Shown here: positions 28,073 to 36,946 of the stretch, piece after piece | How the letters are laid out: the number at the start of each line of letters is the position of its first letter | Numbering within the stretch: the first letter of the stretch is position 1 | DNA from: Confluentibacter citreus | GTDB taxonomy: Bacteria; Bacteroidota; Bacteroidia; Flavobacteriales; Flavobacteriaceae | Reading direction: 5' to 3' | DNA length: 64,000 nt | Assembly (NCBI RefSeq): GCF_002807055.1 | Contig: NZ_NIXN01000001.1 | Location: 558,001-622,000, forward strand | Translations under genes and position numbers: made by a program | Notes under the pieces: generated by a model | Seen by the model: the letters and a program-made list of their open reading frames with translations, nothing else | The model's database searches: none | Told to the model about the DNA's origin: nothing

Positions 28073-28101
28073 TTGAATTCGGCTCATTAATTTTATTTTT
28101 G
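28073..28101 (+). promoter_or_regulatory. purD promoter (TTG / TAnnTTTG)
   Basis: TTG at 28073-28075 and TATTTTTG at 28094-28101 are separated by 18 bases and match the Bacteroidota promoter consensus. The purD ATG follows at 28125, leaving a leader of about 15-20 bases. Confidence 0.65.
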
Positions 28102-28124
28102 CACCACATAAAATAGAAATCACA

Positions 28125-29396
28125 ATGAATATTCTAATTCTAGGTTCTGGCGGAAGGGAACATACATTCGCTTGGAAAATCGCTCAAAGTCCGTTATGTA
28201 AACAATTATTTGTAGCACCAGGAAATTCTGGAACTGCAACTATAGCAACCAATGTGAATATTGGTGTAAACGATTTTGAAGCTATAAAAGAACTGGTTTT
28301 AGATAAAGATATTGATATGGTTGTGGTTGGCCCGGAAGACCCATTGGTTCTTGGTGTTCATGATTTCTTTTTAAATGACGAGACCATTAAACACATTTCT
28401 GTTATTGGTCCGCAAAAAGCCGCCGCACAATTAGAAGGGAGTAAAGAATTTGCCAAAGAATTTTTGTTTCGACATAACATTCCAACGGCAGCTTATGAGA
28501 GTTTTACAAAAGAAACTGTAGAGAAAGGTTATGCTTTTTTAGAAACTTTGAATCCGCCTTACGTATTAAAAGCAGATGGTTTGGCAGCAGGGAAAGGCGT
28601 TGTTATTTTAAATGATTTAGATGAAGCTAAAGCGGAATTGAAGAGCATGTTGGTGGAATCTAAATTCGGACAAGCAAGTACCAAAGTGGTGATTGAAGAA
28701 TTTTTAGATGGCATCGAGTTAAGTTGTTTTGTGTTGACAGATGGTAAACATTATAAAATATTGCCAACAGCTAAAGATTACAAACGTATAGGCGAAGGCG
28801 ATACCGGATTAAATACAGGCGGCATGGGAGCCGTATCTCCAGTACCTTTTGCTACCAACGAATTTCTTAGTAAAATTGAAGAGCGCATTGTAAAACCAAC
28901 TATAAGCGGTTTTAAGAAAGATAACTTGCCTTATGTAGGTTTTGTATTTATAGGATTAATTAAAGTTGGAGACGACCCCAAAGTGATTGAATACAACGTA
29001 CGTATGGGCGATCCAGAAACGGAAGTTGTTTTGCCTAGGCTGAAAAATGATTTTGTGGTCATTTTGCAAGCCATGGCCGATGGGACATTAGACAACATCC
29101 ATATTGAAATTGATGAGCGTGCCGCCACAACCATCATGTTGGTGTCTGGCGGTTATCCTGAAGATTATGAAAAAGGTAAGGAAATTACAGGTATTGATGC
29201 CATTGAAGGTTCTATAGCCTTTCATGCGGGTGCTCAATTAAAAGAAGGTAAAGTGGTTACTTCTGGAGGGCGTGTAATGGCAATCACGTCTTACGGCAAT
29301 ACGTACCAAGAAGCCATAAAAAAATCTTATCAAAATATAGAAAAACTACATTTCGATAAGATGTATTATCGTAAAGATATTGGTTTCGACTTATAA
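28125..29396 (+). CDS. purD: Phosphoribosylamine-glycine ligase
   Basis: This cytoplasmic ATP-grasp enzyme joins glycine to phosphoribosylamine in purine biosynthesis. The N-terminal ILILGSGGREHTFAWK (3-18), VVGPEDPLVLG, the ATP-grasp loop LKADGLAAGKGVVI and the late GDPETEVVLPRL signature are all intact. The length of 423 residues is normal. It has its own promoter and is not part of a larger pur operon here. Its 3' end overlaps the stop of the convergent small membrane protein gene by 6 bases. The identification is secure. Confidence 0.97.
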   Translation: MNILILGSGGREHTFAWKIAQSPLCKQLFVAPGNSGTATIATNVNIGVNDFEAIKELVLDKDIDMVVVGPEDPLVLGVHDFFLNDETIKHISVIGPQKAAAQLEGSKEFAKEFLFRHNIPTAAYESFTKETVEKGYAFLETLNPPYVLKADGLAAGKGVVILNDLDEAKAELKSMLVESKFGQASTKVVIEEFLDGIELSCFVLTDGKHYKILPTAKDYKRIGEGDTGLNTGGMGAVSPVPFATNEFLSKIEERIVKPTISGFKKDNLPYVGFVFIGLIKVGDDPKVIEYNVRMGDPETEVVLPRLKNDFVVILQAMADGTLDNIHIEIDERAATTIMLVSGGYPEDYEKGKEITGIDAIEGSIAFHAGAQLKEGKVVTSGGRVMAITSYGNTYQEAIKKSYQNIEKLHFDKMYYRKDIGFDL

Positions 29397-29618
29397 ATAA
29401 GAATGAGCTGAAACGCTCTTATCTTCTTCGTTGTTATCATTGAATGTCTTAAGCTGAATCATCCAGTAAACCATGGCAACAAAGCCAATAATAAGGAAAA
29501 TCCATGAGAAAGCATTGGCTAAAAACCAGCTTTCAAGTTCTAATGCTCTTAAGGCATCAAAAGGTGCAAAAAGCACATCAACAAATAAATCCTGTATAGC
29601 GTAAAAGAAATCCTTCAT
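29391..29618 (-). CDS. Small membrane protein, DUF6341-like
   Basis: This 75-residue protein starts at the ATG at 29618 (MKDFFYAIQDLF). An upstream frame extension to 29648 would cross its own promoter. It has an amphipathic N-terminus, one clear membrane helix at about 34-56 (FSWIFLIIGFVAMVYWMIQL) and an acidic tail. I recognise the family as the flavobacterial DUF6341 group, sometimes mislabelled uracil phosphoribosyltransferase because of its closeness to upp. The function is unknown. It is divergent from the DUF6427-like gene and convergent with purD. Confidence 0.78.
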   Translation of the reverse strand: MKDFFYAIQDLFVDVLFAPFDALRALELESWFLANAFSWIFLIIGFVAMVYWMIQLKTFNDNNEEDKSVSAHSYL

Positions 29619-29637
29619 AGTTAGTATATTTACAAAA

Positions 29638-29645
29638 CAAAAATA
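29638..29645 (-). promoter_or_regulatory. Candidate -7 element for the DUF6341-like gene
   Basis: On the reverse strand TATTTTTG (29645 to 29638) matches TAnnTTTG and lies 19 bases before the ATG at 29618. This supports the shorter start. No clear TTG partner is seen. Confidence 0.4.
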
Positions 29646-29657
29646 CAAAAACGGTTA

Positions 29658-30581
29658 ATGATAACAAGTATTTTTAAAAAATCTAAACCAATAAATTTCA
29701 TTATTGTGTTTTTTATTACGCTTTTAGCTTTCATAACGGCTAGAACAAAGCTAGTAATTGAACCAATAGATGTTGCTTATATTTTTAAGCAAATAGGTTT
29801 GTTCTTGTTTTGTTTTGTATCTGTTTTATTAGTTAATTTTATTGTTAGTAAGCATAGCTTAACAAAAAAGAATAGTTATGAAATTCTACTTTTTAGTTTG
29901 TTTTTATTGGCTATAACTCAAACTACTGCAAATACAAATATTCTATTTGCAAACTTTTTTATACTACTTAGTTTCAGAAGAATCATAAGTTTACGCTCCA
30001 TGATTACTCCCGAGAAAAAGCTGTTTGATGCTGCTTTTTGGATAGCAGTAGCATCGCTATTTTACTTTTGGGCCATTCTGTTTTTTGTTATGATATTCGC
30101 AGCACTATTTTTATATTCAGTCAATAAAATTAAACATTGGCTTATTCCTTTTGTTGGGGTTGCAGCAGTTTTTGTTATTGCAATAAGTATATCCATACTA
30201 TATAATAATACTTTTTTCGGATTTTTTAAAAGTCTTCCAGATGTGAGTTACGATTTTAATAAATACAACACACCTCAATTTTTAATTGCCATCACGATGT
30301 TACTGTCTTTTGGTGTTTGGGCTTCATTGTTTTATATAAGAACTATTAAAAGCAAGAAAAAAGCATTCAGACCCGCATTTAAAATCGTTTTTTTAGCTAT
30401 TGTTATTAGTTTTGTTACCGTTTTTTTGGCTCCCAATAAAGATGGAAGTGAGTTTTTATTTATGTTTGCGCCCTTGGCAATTATTATAACCAATTATGTG
30501 GAAACCATTCAAGATAAATGGTTTAGGGAGTTATTTCTACTCACACTTATTACCGTCCCTTTTATCATATTATTTCTGTAG
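29658..30581 (+). CDS. Polytopic membrane protein, DUF6427-like
   Basis: This 307-residue protein has eight to ten hydrophobic segments spread over its whole length. Short basic loops (TARTKLVIEP, RTIKSKKKAFRP) separate them. It lacks any catalytic or transporter signature I know. It matches in length and style the DUF6427 family found next to upp in Flavobacteriaceae. The FRRIISLRSM loop near 110-120 is conserved-looking. Its end overlaps the convergent upp gene by 12 bases. The function is unknown; an inner-membrane location is certain. Confidence 0.8.
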   Translation: MITSIFKKSKPINFIIVFFITLLAFITARTKLVIEPIDVAYIFKQIGLFLFCFVSVLLVNFIVSKHSLTKKNSYEILLFSLFLLAITQTTANTNILFANFFILLSFRRIISLRSMITPEKKLFDAAFWIAVASLFYFWAILFFVMIFAALFLYSVNKIKHWLIPFVGVAAVFVIAISISILYNNTFFGFFKSLPDVSYDFNKYNTPQFLIAITMLLSFGVWASLFYIRTIKSKKKAFRPAFKIVFLAIVISFVTVFLAPNKDGSEFLFMFAPLAIIITNYVETIQDKWFRELFLLTLITVPFIILFL

Positions 30582-31229
30582 TTTTTCACCAAAAGCTAAA
30601 TCACCGGCATCACCAAGTCCGGGAATAATGTAGCCCTTATCATTTAGTGTGTCATCAATGGCTGCAATCCATAAATGAGTGGAATCATCAAAGTGGTTAT
30701 CTACAAAATCAACACCATCTTTTGCGCCAATAATACTAATTAAATGAAGTTCCTTCGGGTTTCCAAAAGGCTTTAAGGCTTCAAAAGTAGCCACCATCGA
30801 TTGTCCTGTTGCCAGCATTGGGTCTGCCAAAATGAGTGTTTTATTTTCTAAATTGGGGCATGCCAAATACTCAACAATAATTTCAAAACTTTCAGGGTTG
30901 TATTTATGATGTCTGTAAGCAGAAATAAACGCATTTTCAACTGTGTCAAAATAATTGAGCAAACCATTATGAAGCGGTATGCCTGCTCTTAAAATAGAGC
31001 ATAAAACAATATCATTATCAATTAAATCAATGCCACAATGTCCTAAAGGAGTTTCAATGGTTGAAGATTTATAGTTTAAAAGTTTACTCATTTCATATCC
31101 CAAAATCTCACCAATACGCTCAATATTCCGTCTAAAGCGCATACTATCTTTTTGAACGTGAATATTTCTAATTTCCGATAAAAAGGTATTTAATACAGAG
31201 TTTTGCAGAGAAAGGTTATGTATATGCAT
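30570..31229 (-). CDS. upp: Uracil phosphoribosyltransferase
   Basis: This pyrimidine-salvage enzyme makes UMP from uracil and PRPP in the cytoplasm. The PRPP-binding loop is LADPMLATGQS near residues 133-143, and SILRAGIPLHNG and the C-terminal IPGLGDAGDLAFG (uracil contact) are present. The 219-residue length is slightly above the usual 208-210 because of the N-terminus, which is typical for Bacteroidota copies. It lies alone on the reverse strand, convergent with the DUF6427-like gene. The identification is secure. Confidence 0.95.
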   Translation of the reverse strand: MHIHNLSLQNSVLNTFLSEIRNIHVQKDSMRFRRNIERIGEILGYEMSKLLNYKSSTIETPLGHCGIDLIDNDIVLCSILRAGIPLHNGLLNYFDTVENAFISAYRHHKYNPESFEIIVEYLACPNLENKTLILADPMLATGQSMVATFEALKPFGNPKELHLISIIGAKDGVDFVDNHFDDSTHLWIAAIDDTLNDKGYIIPGLGDAGDLAFGEKLQK

Positions 31230-31367
31230 GGTGCGTTCTATCTTTCAAATTTGAATGTTAAAGTTAATTATTTAGACTTATATTTACGGTTATCATATCA
31301 ATTTTAATAAAACGGAAACCGTGAACCTACAGAAACCGAAGTAATATTATTTATTGTTTAAATTTTG

Positions 31368-31375
31368 TAGGTTTG
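31368..31375 (+). promoter_or_regulatory. Candidate -7 element for the DUF4254 gene
   Basis: TAGGTTTG matches TAnnTTTG exactly and lies 20 bases before the ATG at 31395. No TTG lies at the ideal distance, so only the -7 part is supported. Confidence 0.4.
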
Positions 31376-31394
31376 CACTTTAAATTAATACATC

Positions 31395-32000
31395 ATGTTT
31401 ACAAGCAAAGCGAATAAAATATTCCAAGAAGTTATTGAAAAATATCACGTTATTAACAGCGTAGACCAACCGTTTGAAAACGCCTACTCAAAAACCGACT
31501 TAATAGAGCATTTACTATATAGAAAATGTTGGATTGATACGGTACAATGGCATTATGAAGACATTATTCGCGACCCACAAATCGACCCCGTTGCAGCTTT
31601 AACATTGAAGCGTAAAATTGATGCATCCAATCAGGACAGAACCGATATGGTGGAATATATTGACAGTTATTTGTTAGAAAAATATAAGGATGTTACTCCA
31701 AAAGCAAATGCAACAATCAATACCGAAAGCCCAGCTTGGGGCATTGATAGATTATCAATTTTAGCTTTAAAAATTTATCACATGAACGAAGAAGCCACGC
31801 GTACAGATGCTTCTGACGGACATAGAGCGGCTTGTAAAGTAAAATTGGATGTTTTACTTGAGCAGCGTGTAGATTTGTCAACAGCCATAGATACGTTGCT
31901 TTACGATATTGAAAGTGGCGACAAGTACATGAAAGTTTACAAACAAATGAAAATGTACAATGATGATGAGTTAAACCCTATATTACGAGGGCAGAAATAA
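31395..32000 (+). CDS. DUF4254 domain protein
   Basis: This 201-residue soluble protein has the DUF4254 pattern: an N-terminal helix with HLLYRKCWIDTVQWHYEDIIRDP, then the Asn/Asp-rich KIDASNQDRTDMVEYID, and ESPAWGIDRLSILALKIYHM. It is predicted to be all-alpha with no signal peptide. In Bacteroidota it is commonly encoded next to a GT9 heptosyltransferase-like gene, as here (46 bases downstream, separated by a palindromic repeat). This suggests a role in lipopolysaccharide core or glycan assembly. The biochemical function is unknown. Confidence 0.85.
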   Translation: MFTSKANKIFQEVIEKYHVINSVDQPFENAYSKTDLIEHLLYRKCWIDTVQWHYEDIIRDPQIDPVAALTLKRKIDASNQDRTDMVEYIDSYLLEKYKDVTPKANATINTESPAWGIDRLSILALKIYHMNEEATRTDASDGHRAACKVKLDVLLEQRVDLSTAIDTLLYDIESGDKYMKVYKQMKMYNDDELNPILRGQK

Positions 32001-32003
32001 TTG

Positions 32004-32028
32004 GTCATTCCTGCGAAGGCAGGAATCT
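32004..32028. repeat. Palindromic dispersed repeat, family A
   Basis: The spacer between the DUF4254 and GT9 genes contains TTCCTGCGAAGGCAGGAATC, a perfect palindrome at its ends (GATTCCTGC complement) with a GAAG centre, preceded by GTCA. The same element recurs at 45778 and 57281, and a partial copy at about 52872. Confidence 0.85.
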
Positions 32029-32045
32029 CATCCTTATAAATTAAA

Positions 32046-33062
32046 ATGTCCAACTCAAAACACATGCTAGTCATTCGTCTTTCATCTATGGGCGATGTGG
32101 CCATGACGGTACCAATTTTACGTGCCTTGATAGAACAGAATCCGCAACTTAAAATTACAGTTTTAACCCGTGAATTTTTCTTTCCCTTTTTTAGGGATTT
32201 ACCGAATGTTTCTCTATTTCCGTTTGAAGGTAAAGGTAAACATAAAGGAGTTTTAGGACTTTTTAAACTTTCTAAAGAATTAAAAACATTGGGGATTGAT
32301 GCCGTAGCAGATTTACATCATGTATTAAGAAGCAATATTCTAAAATTCTTTTTCTTCGGAAAACCGTTCGTTCAAATTGATAAGGGCAGAGCAGAAAAAA
32401 AAGCATTGATTTCTGGTGAGCGGTTTCAGCAATTAAAAACAACCCATCAACGGTATGCTGAGGTTTTTATTAAACTAGGATTTAATTTAGATTTGAGTAA
32501 TCCGTCATTTCCAACACCCAAAAAATTAACTTCCAAAGTTTCTGCAATATTAGGGCATAAAACAACAAAATGGATTGGAATTGCGCCTTTTGCAGCTCAT
32601 GAAAGTAAAATGTATCCGTTAGATTTAATGAAACAGGTTATTTGGGCACTTTCAAAAGACTATAAAATTATTTTGTTTGGAGGCGGAAAAAAAGAAACGG
32701 CTATTTTAAATGATGTTGAAAGTTCTTTTCAAAACGCCATAAACACATCTGGGAAATTGACACTTGATGAGGAACTAGATGTGATTTCAAATCTAGATCT
32801 CATGTTGTCCATGGATTCTGGAAATGGTCATTTAGCAGCTATGTTAGGTATAAAAGTGGTTACTGTTTGGGGCGTGACCCATCCGTTTGCTGGATTTGTT
32901 CCTTTCAATCAACCAGATGATTATGCCTTACTTGCTAATAAAAATAAATTCCCTAAAATTCCAACCTCTATTTACGGTAATAAATATCCTAAAGGTTACG
33001 AAAATGCAGCTGGTAGTATTTTACCAGAAACTATTTTAAATAAGATTATTTCAATTGTCTAA
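32046..33062 (+). CDS. Family 9 glycosyltransferase (heptosyltransferase-like)
   Basis: This 338-residue GT-B protein has the ADP-heptose:LPS heptosyltransferase pattern. It starts with MLVIRLSSMGDVAMTVPIL (residues 7-25), then ADLHHVLRSN, and in the second domain GIAPFAAHESKMYP and MDSGNGHLAAMLGIKVVTVWG. The S-M-G-D loop and D-S-G-x-x-H nucleotide site are intact. It likely extends the lipopolysaccharide core at the inner membrane's cytoplasmic face. The exact sugar is not certain, as many Bacteroidota lack classical heptose. It is probably co-transcribed with the DUF4254 gene. Confidence 0.87.
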   Translation: MSNSKHMLVIRLSSMGDVAMTVPILRALIEQNPQLKITVLTREFFFPFFRDLPNVSLFPFEGKGKHKGVLGLFKLSKELKTLGIDAVADLHHVLRSNILKFFFFGKPFVQIDKGRAEKKALISGERFQQLKTTHQRYAEVFIKLGFNLDLSNPSFPTPKKLTSKVSAILGHKTTKWIGIAPFAAHESKMYPLDLMKQVIWALSKDYKIILFGGGKKETAILNDVESSFQNAINTSGKLTLDEELDVISNLDLMLSMDSGNGHLAAMLGIKVVTVWGVTHPFAGFVPFNQPDDYALLANKNKFPKIPTSIYGNKYPKGYENAAGSILPETILNKIISIV

Positions 33063-33094
33063 AATCTAAAAGCGAAGCGTTCTAAATTTCTAAT

Positions 33095-34150
33095 TTACAC
33101 ATCATCATAATCTACAACGACTGTTGCTGAGGTAGGCTGTGCCTGACATGTTAAAATAAGTCCTTGGGCTACTTCTTTTTCCGTTAAAATATTGTTTTGC
33201 CTCATAGTTACTTCGCCTTCTTTTAAACGTGCTAAACAACTACTGCAAATACCTCCTTGGCAAGAGTAAGGCACATCCATATCCTCATCCAAAGCAGCTT
33301 CTAAAATGGTTTGTTTTTGGGACATTTCGATGGTTGTTTCTTCATCGTCCACAATAATCGTGGCTTTAGTTTTACCTGTTGTAGAGGCTTCTTCTATAAT
33401 TTCGGCCACTTTTGCAGCCTTAAAAAGTTCAAAATGGATTTTATCCGAAGCAACACCATGCTCGGTTAAAACATCTTTTACTGTGTGAATCATGGTTTCA
33501 GGACCACACAAATAAAAAGCATCAATATCAATATGTTTGTATTTGTTTTTAACCACTAGATTTACCGTACTTTTTTCAATTCTACCAAAAATAGCGTTGT
33601 CTTCTTGTGCTTGGCTAAACACAAATTGAATTGAAAATCTATCTTTATATTGATGTTGAAGCTCTAAAAGTTCATTTAAAAACATGGTGTCTTCAATGGT
33701 TTTATTACCATAAACTAGAATAACCTCACTATGTATTTCTTCTTCTAAAGCGCATTTTATAATGCTTAAAACGGGGGTAATACCACTACCAGCAGCAAAA
33801 GCAGCAAGGTTTTTAGTTTTATTGTCATTAGGTTCAAACACAAAACGACCTTTGGGAGGCGCGACATCTAACACATCGCCCACTTTTAATTCATTATTTG
33901 CATAAGAAGAAAATGTGCCATCTTTCACCTCTTTCACAGCCACTTTTAACTCACCACTTTTTGGCGAAGAGCAAATGGAATAATCGCGTCTTAATTCATT
34001 ACCATTAATGTCTTTTTTTATGGTAATATATTGTCCAGCTTTAAATAGGAAAAACGATTTTAAGTTTTCAGGAACATCAAAAGCAATACTAATGGCTTTA
34101 TTGGCTTCTTTGTGGATGTTTTTTACTGTGAGTTTGTGAAATGACGACAT
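33095..34150 (-). CDS. Ferredoxin-type oxidoreductase (PaaE-like: FAD/NAD domains plus C-terminal [2Fe-2S])
   Basis: This 351-residue electron-transfer protein has an FAD-binding beta-barrel (RRDYSICSSP near 53-62), an NAD(P) domain (AAGSGITPVLSIIK; YLCGPETMI) and a C-terminal plant-type [2Fe-2S] domain. The latter has CQGGICSSC (about 298-306) and a final Cys in LTCQAQP. The order is the reverse of the E3 protein at 7619, placing it with PaaE-type and other ferredoxin-NADP reductases. No paa genes are nearby, so phenylacetate degradation is not supported. It may act as a general reductase. It is divergent from the DUF2059 gene. Confidence 0.85.
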   Translation of the reverse strand: MSSFHKLTVKNIHKEANKAISIAFDVPENLKSFFLFKAGQYITIKKDINGNELRRDYSICSSPKSGELKVAVKEVKDGTFSSYANNELKVGDVLDVAPPKGRFVFEPNDNKTKNLAAFAAGSGITPVLSIIKCALEEEIHSEVILVYGNKTIEDTMFLNELLELQHQYKDRFSIQFVFSQAQEDNAIFGRIEKSTVNLVVKNKYKHIDIDAFYLCGPETMIHTVKDVLTEHGVASDKIHFELFKAAKVAEIIEEASTTGKTKATIIVDDEETTIEMSQKQTILEAALDEDMDVPYSCQGGICSSCLARLKEGEVTMRQNNILTEKEVAQGLILTCQAQPTSATVVVDYDDV

Positions 34151-34166
34151 TTATTAATGTTTTTTG

Positions 34167-34174
34167 CAAAAATA
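34167..34174 (-). promoter_or_regulatory. Candidate -7 element for the ferredoxin-type reductase gene
   Basis: The reverse strand reads TATTTTTG from 34174 to 34167, an exact TAnnTTTG match 17 bases before the ATG at 34150. No TTG is at the ideal -33 distance. Confidence 0.4.
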
Positions 34175-34288
34175 GGGAAGTAGATTTGTAAATTTAAATT
34201 TTGATTGTAACAATTATTGTAAAATTTTTACTAATAAAAGGAAATCTAATTTATCAAATAAATCACTAATCATTAAAAACCTAAAATC

Positions 34289-34690
34289 ATGAAAAAAATA
34301 TTGCTAGTATTATTCTTAGTTGTTACTGCCGTCATTCAAGCTCAAGACACTTCTGAATTTAAAAAAGAAACTATCGAATTCATTAAATTAACAGGTTCTG
34401 GAGCTGCTTTTGATAATGCCATTACTCAAATTGGCACCATGGTGTCTGAAGCAAATAAGGAAGCTTACCAAAAGGAAGCTAACGCCACTTTAGATGGGCT
34501 GTATGATAAATTAGCGGATTTATATATGACTGAGTTTACTCAAGCCGAAATAAAAGAATTAGTTGCTTTTTACCATACCGATTTGGGCAAAAAACTTGCT
34601 GAAAAGCAGTTGAGTCTAACCCAAAAGGGCATGCTGATGGGTCAATCTTGGGGAATGGAATTACAAGGAATCGCTCAAAAATACAACTAA
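34289..34690 (+). CDS. Secreted DUF2059 domain protein
   Basis: This 133-residue protein begins with a signal peptide (KKILLVLFLVVTAVIQAQ, cleavage after about residue 18), so it should be periplasmic or exported. The rest is helical. It contains the DUF2059-like segment FTQAEIKELVAFYHTDLGKKLAEKQ (in parts), in which an aromatic-rich helix precedes G-K-K-L. Family members are widespread but of unknown function. The stop lies 8 bases before the start of the DUF5687 membrane protein gene, suggesting co-transcription with the ABC system. Confidence 0.8.
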   Translation: MKKILLVLFLVVTAVIQAQDTSEFKKETIEFIKLTGSGAAFDNAITQIGTMVSEANKEAYQKEANATLDGLYDKLADLYMTEFTQAEIKELVAFYHTDLGKKLAEKQLSLTQKGMLMGQSWGMELQGIAQKYN

Positions 34691-34698
34691 CCAAACTT

Positions 34699-36177
34699 AT
34701 GGTAAAACAATTTTTAAGTTTAGAGTGGAAGTCGTTTTTAAGGTCTGCTAGTTTTGGGAAAAGCTTAGGCATTAAAATATTTATGGGATTTATATCGCTT
34801 TATTTTATAATACTTTTTTTAGGAATGGGATTGCTTTTATATCCCGGTCTTAAAGAGGCATTCCCAGATAAAGACCCCTTGCTAATTGTTAATAGCGTAC
34901 TTTTTTATTGGATTTTATCCGATTTAATTTTTAGGTTTTTCTTTCAAAAACTTCCAGTAATGAGTGTGAAACCACTTTTACAATTACCAATAAAAAGAAG
35001 AGATATTGTAAACTTTGTTTTAGGAAAATCGGCTTTATCGTTTTTTAATTTTTTACCACTTTTTGCAATTGTGCCTTTTGGTATTACATTAATAATTAAA
35101 GATTATCCTACTAGTGCAGTTTTAGGATGGATGATAGGATTGGTTTTAGTAACGCTAATAATTAATTTCTTAAATTTTATTATTGAAAGTTTCTCTGCCG
35201 AAACCGAATTATCAATCCTTCCGATTGTTTTATTAACAGGAGGTTTGTATGCCTTAAATCATTTTAATATCATTTCTTTTAGTAATATCATATCCAATGG
35301 GTTTAATGCTATTTACAAAACACCAATACTCAATATAACCCTAATAGTTATACTTGGCATCTTGTATTGGTTTAATTTTAAATTATTAAGGCAAAAGTTA
35401 TTTTTAGACAGTGGCTTAAAAACAAAAATTAAAGAGGTAAATGCATCTAATTTAGAATGGACAAAAAACTTTGGTGACATTGCTCCTTTTATGAAATTAG
35501 ATTTAAAACTTATTTGGCGTAACAAACGAACAAAATCCTCGGTTTGGATGCTGGCTTTAGGGTTACTTTACGGGTTGTTTTTTTATCCACAACCAACCTA
35601 TCAAAATTTACCATGGTTTTTTGTATTTATAGGCGTTTTTTCAACAGGAATTTTTTTAATAAACTTTGGTCAATTTATTCCTGCCTGGGATAGCGGTTAT
35701 TATAAATTGCTAATGAGTCAAAATATCAAGTACGAGCAATATTTAAAATCAAAATTTACTCTAATGTCCGTAAGTGTGATTATACTTTTTGTATTGGGCA
35801 TTCCATATGTATTTTTTGGATGGAAAATTTTATTGGCACATTTTGCTGCGGCTATCTACAATGTAGGCGTTAATACACATGTTATTTTGTATGGTGGCTC
35901 ATTTAACAGAAAGAAAATTGATTTAAGTCAAAAAGCTGCCTTTAATTATCAGGGCACTGGAGCGGTACAATGGCTTATAGGGATTCCTTTGTTAATCCTT
36001 CCAATGGGCTTATTTGCGCTTTTTTACTTTCTGGTTGGGTTTGAGGTGGCGTGTTTAATAATAGCTGTCTTTGGAGTTGCAGGTATTGTGCTGCATCAAA
36101 AATTAATGGGAGTTATTACTGCAAAATATCTAGAGTCAAAATATAAAATGATTAATGCTTTCGATGAAAACAAATAA
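34699..36177 (+). CDS. DUF5687 membrane protein, likely ABC transporter permease
   Basis: This 492-residue integral membrane protein starts at ATG 34699 (MVKQFLSLEWKSFLRSASFG). A longer frame from 34648 would overlap the DUF2059 gene and adds a non-conserved tail. About twelve hydrophobic segments are visible in two halves, split by a hydrophilic stretch near residues 250-285 (LRQKLFLDSGLKTKIKEV). The W-K-S-F-L-R-S beginning is typical of DUF5687 proteins. The ABC ATPase gene 12 bases downstream indicates that it is the membrane part of an ABC exporter. The substrate is unknown. Confidence 0.83.
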   Translation: MVKQFLSLEWKSFLRSASFGKSLGIKIFMGFISLYFIILFLGMGLLLYPGLKEAFPDKDPLLIVNSVLFYWILSDLIFRFFFQKLPVMSVKPLLQLPIKRRDIVNFVLGKSALSFFNFLPLFAIVPFGITLIIKDYPTSAVLGWMIGLVLVTLIINFLNFIIESFSAETELSILPIVLLTGGLYALNHFNIISFSNIISNGFNAIYKTPILNITLIVILGILYWFNFKLLRQKLFLDSGLKTKIKEVNASNLEWTKNFGDIAPFMKLDLKLIWRNKRTKSSVWMLALGLLYGLFFYPQPTYQNLPWFFVFIGVFSTGIFLINFGQFIPAWDSGYYKLLMSQNIKYEQYLKSKFTLMSVSVIILFVLGIPYVFFGWKILLAHFAAAIYNVGVNTHVILYGGSFNRKKIDLSQKAAFNYQGTGAVQWLIGIPLLILPMGLFALFYFLVGFEVACLIIAVFGVAGIVLHQKLMGVITAKYLESKYKMINAFDENK

Positions 36178-36189
36178 CATATTACAAAA

Positions 36190-36885
36190 ATGATAACAAC
36201 ATCAAATCTTTCAAAAAAATACAATAATAATTTAGTTTTAAATATTGAATCGCTAGACATTCCTAAAGGGCAAAGTTTTGGTTTAGTTGGAAACAATGGA
36301 GCAGGTAAAACCACGTATTTTAGTTTGCTTTTAGATTTAATTCAACCAACAACAGGGTTTATAAAAACCAATAATATCCAAGTGAATGAAAGCGAAGACT
36401 GGAAACCTTTTACATCCGCTTTTATTGACGAAAGTTTTTTAATTGGCTATTTAACTGCCGAAGAATATTTTTATTTTATTGGCGAACTTCGAAACCAAAA
36501 CAAAGCTGATGTTGATGCTTTGTTATCTCAATTTGAAGATTTTTTTCATGGTGAGATTTTAAACCAAAAAAAATATCTGCGAGATTTAAGTAAGGGAAAT
36601 CAAAAAAAAGTTGGTATCGTGGCGGCATTAATAGGAAATCCTGAAGTTATTGTTTTAGATGAGCCTTTTGCAAATTTAGATCCCACTACACAAATAAGGC
36701 TTAAAGGCATTATTAAGGATTTAGCTGAGAAAAAGGGGGTAACCGTTTTAATCTCTAGTCACGATTTAATGCATGTTACAGATGTTTGTGAACGTATTGT
36801 TGTATTGGAAAAAGGTAAAATAGTAAAAGACTTGGCCACTAACGAAGCCACTTTAAAGGAATTGGAAGCCCATTTTACCAATTAA
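36190..36885 (+). CDS. ABC transporter ATP-binding protein
   Basis: This 231-residue nucleotide-binding domain has Walker A GNNGAGKTT (about 34-42), the ABC signature in the altered form LRDLSKGNQKKVGI, Walker B VIVLDEPFANLDP and the H-loop ISSHDL. The K-G-N-Q-K-K form is common in exporter-type ATPases partnering single permeases. It lies 12 bases after the DUF5687 gene, and the pair probably forms a complete exporter as a dimer of each. The substrate is not predictable. Confidence 0.92.
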   Translation: MITTSNLSKKYNNNLVLNIESLDIPKGQSFGLVGNNGAGKTTYFSLLLDLIQPTTGFIKTNNIQVNESEDWKPFTSAFIDESFLIGYLTAEEYFYFIGELRNQNKADVDALLSQFEDFFHGEILNQKKYLRDLSKGNQKKVGIVAALIGNPEVIVLDEPFANLDPTTQIRLKGIIKDLAEKKGVTVLISSHDLMHVTDVCERIVVLEKGKIVKDLATNEATLKELEAHFTN

Positions 36886-36946
36886 CAACTCGTCTAAAAA
36901 TTGTTTGATTTTAGAAGTTAATCAAAAAAGATGTTTATTTTTACCC

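Noticed and set aside
33095-34150. Phenylacetate degradation reductase (PaaE proper)
   Set aside because: The domain order fits, but no other paa genes are present, so only a general ferredoxin-type reductase is supported.
34648-34698. Extension of the DUF5687 frame into the DUF2059 gene
   Set aside because: It overlaps the end of the upstream gene and adds residues unlike the family, while ATG 34699 gives the typical beginning.
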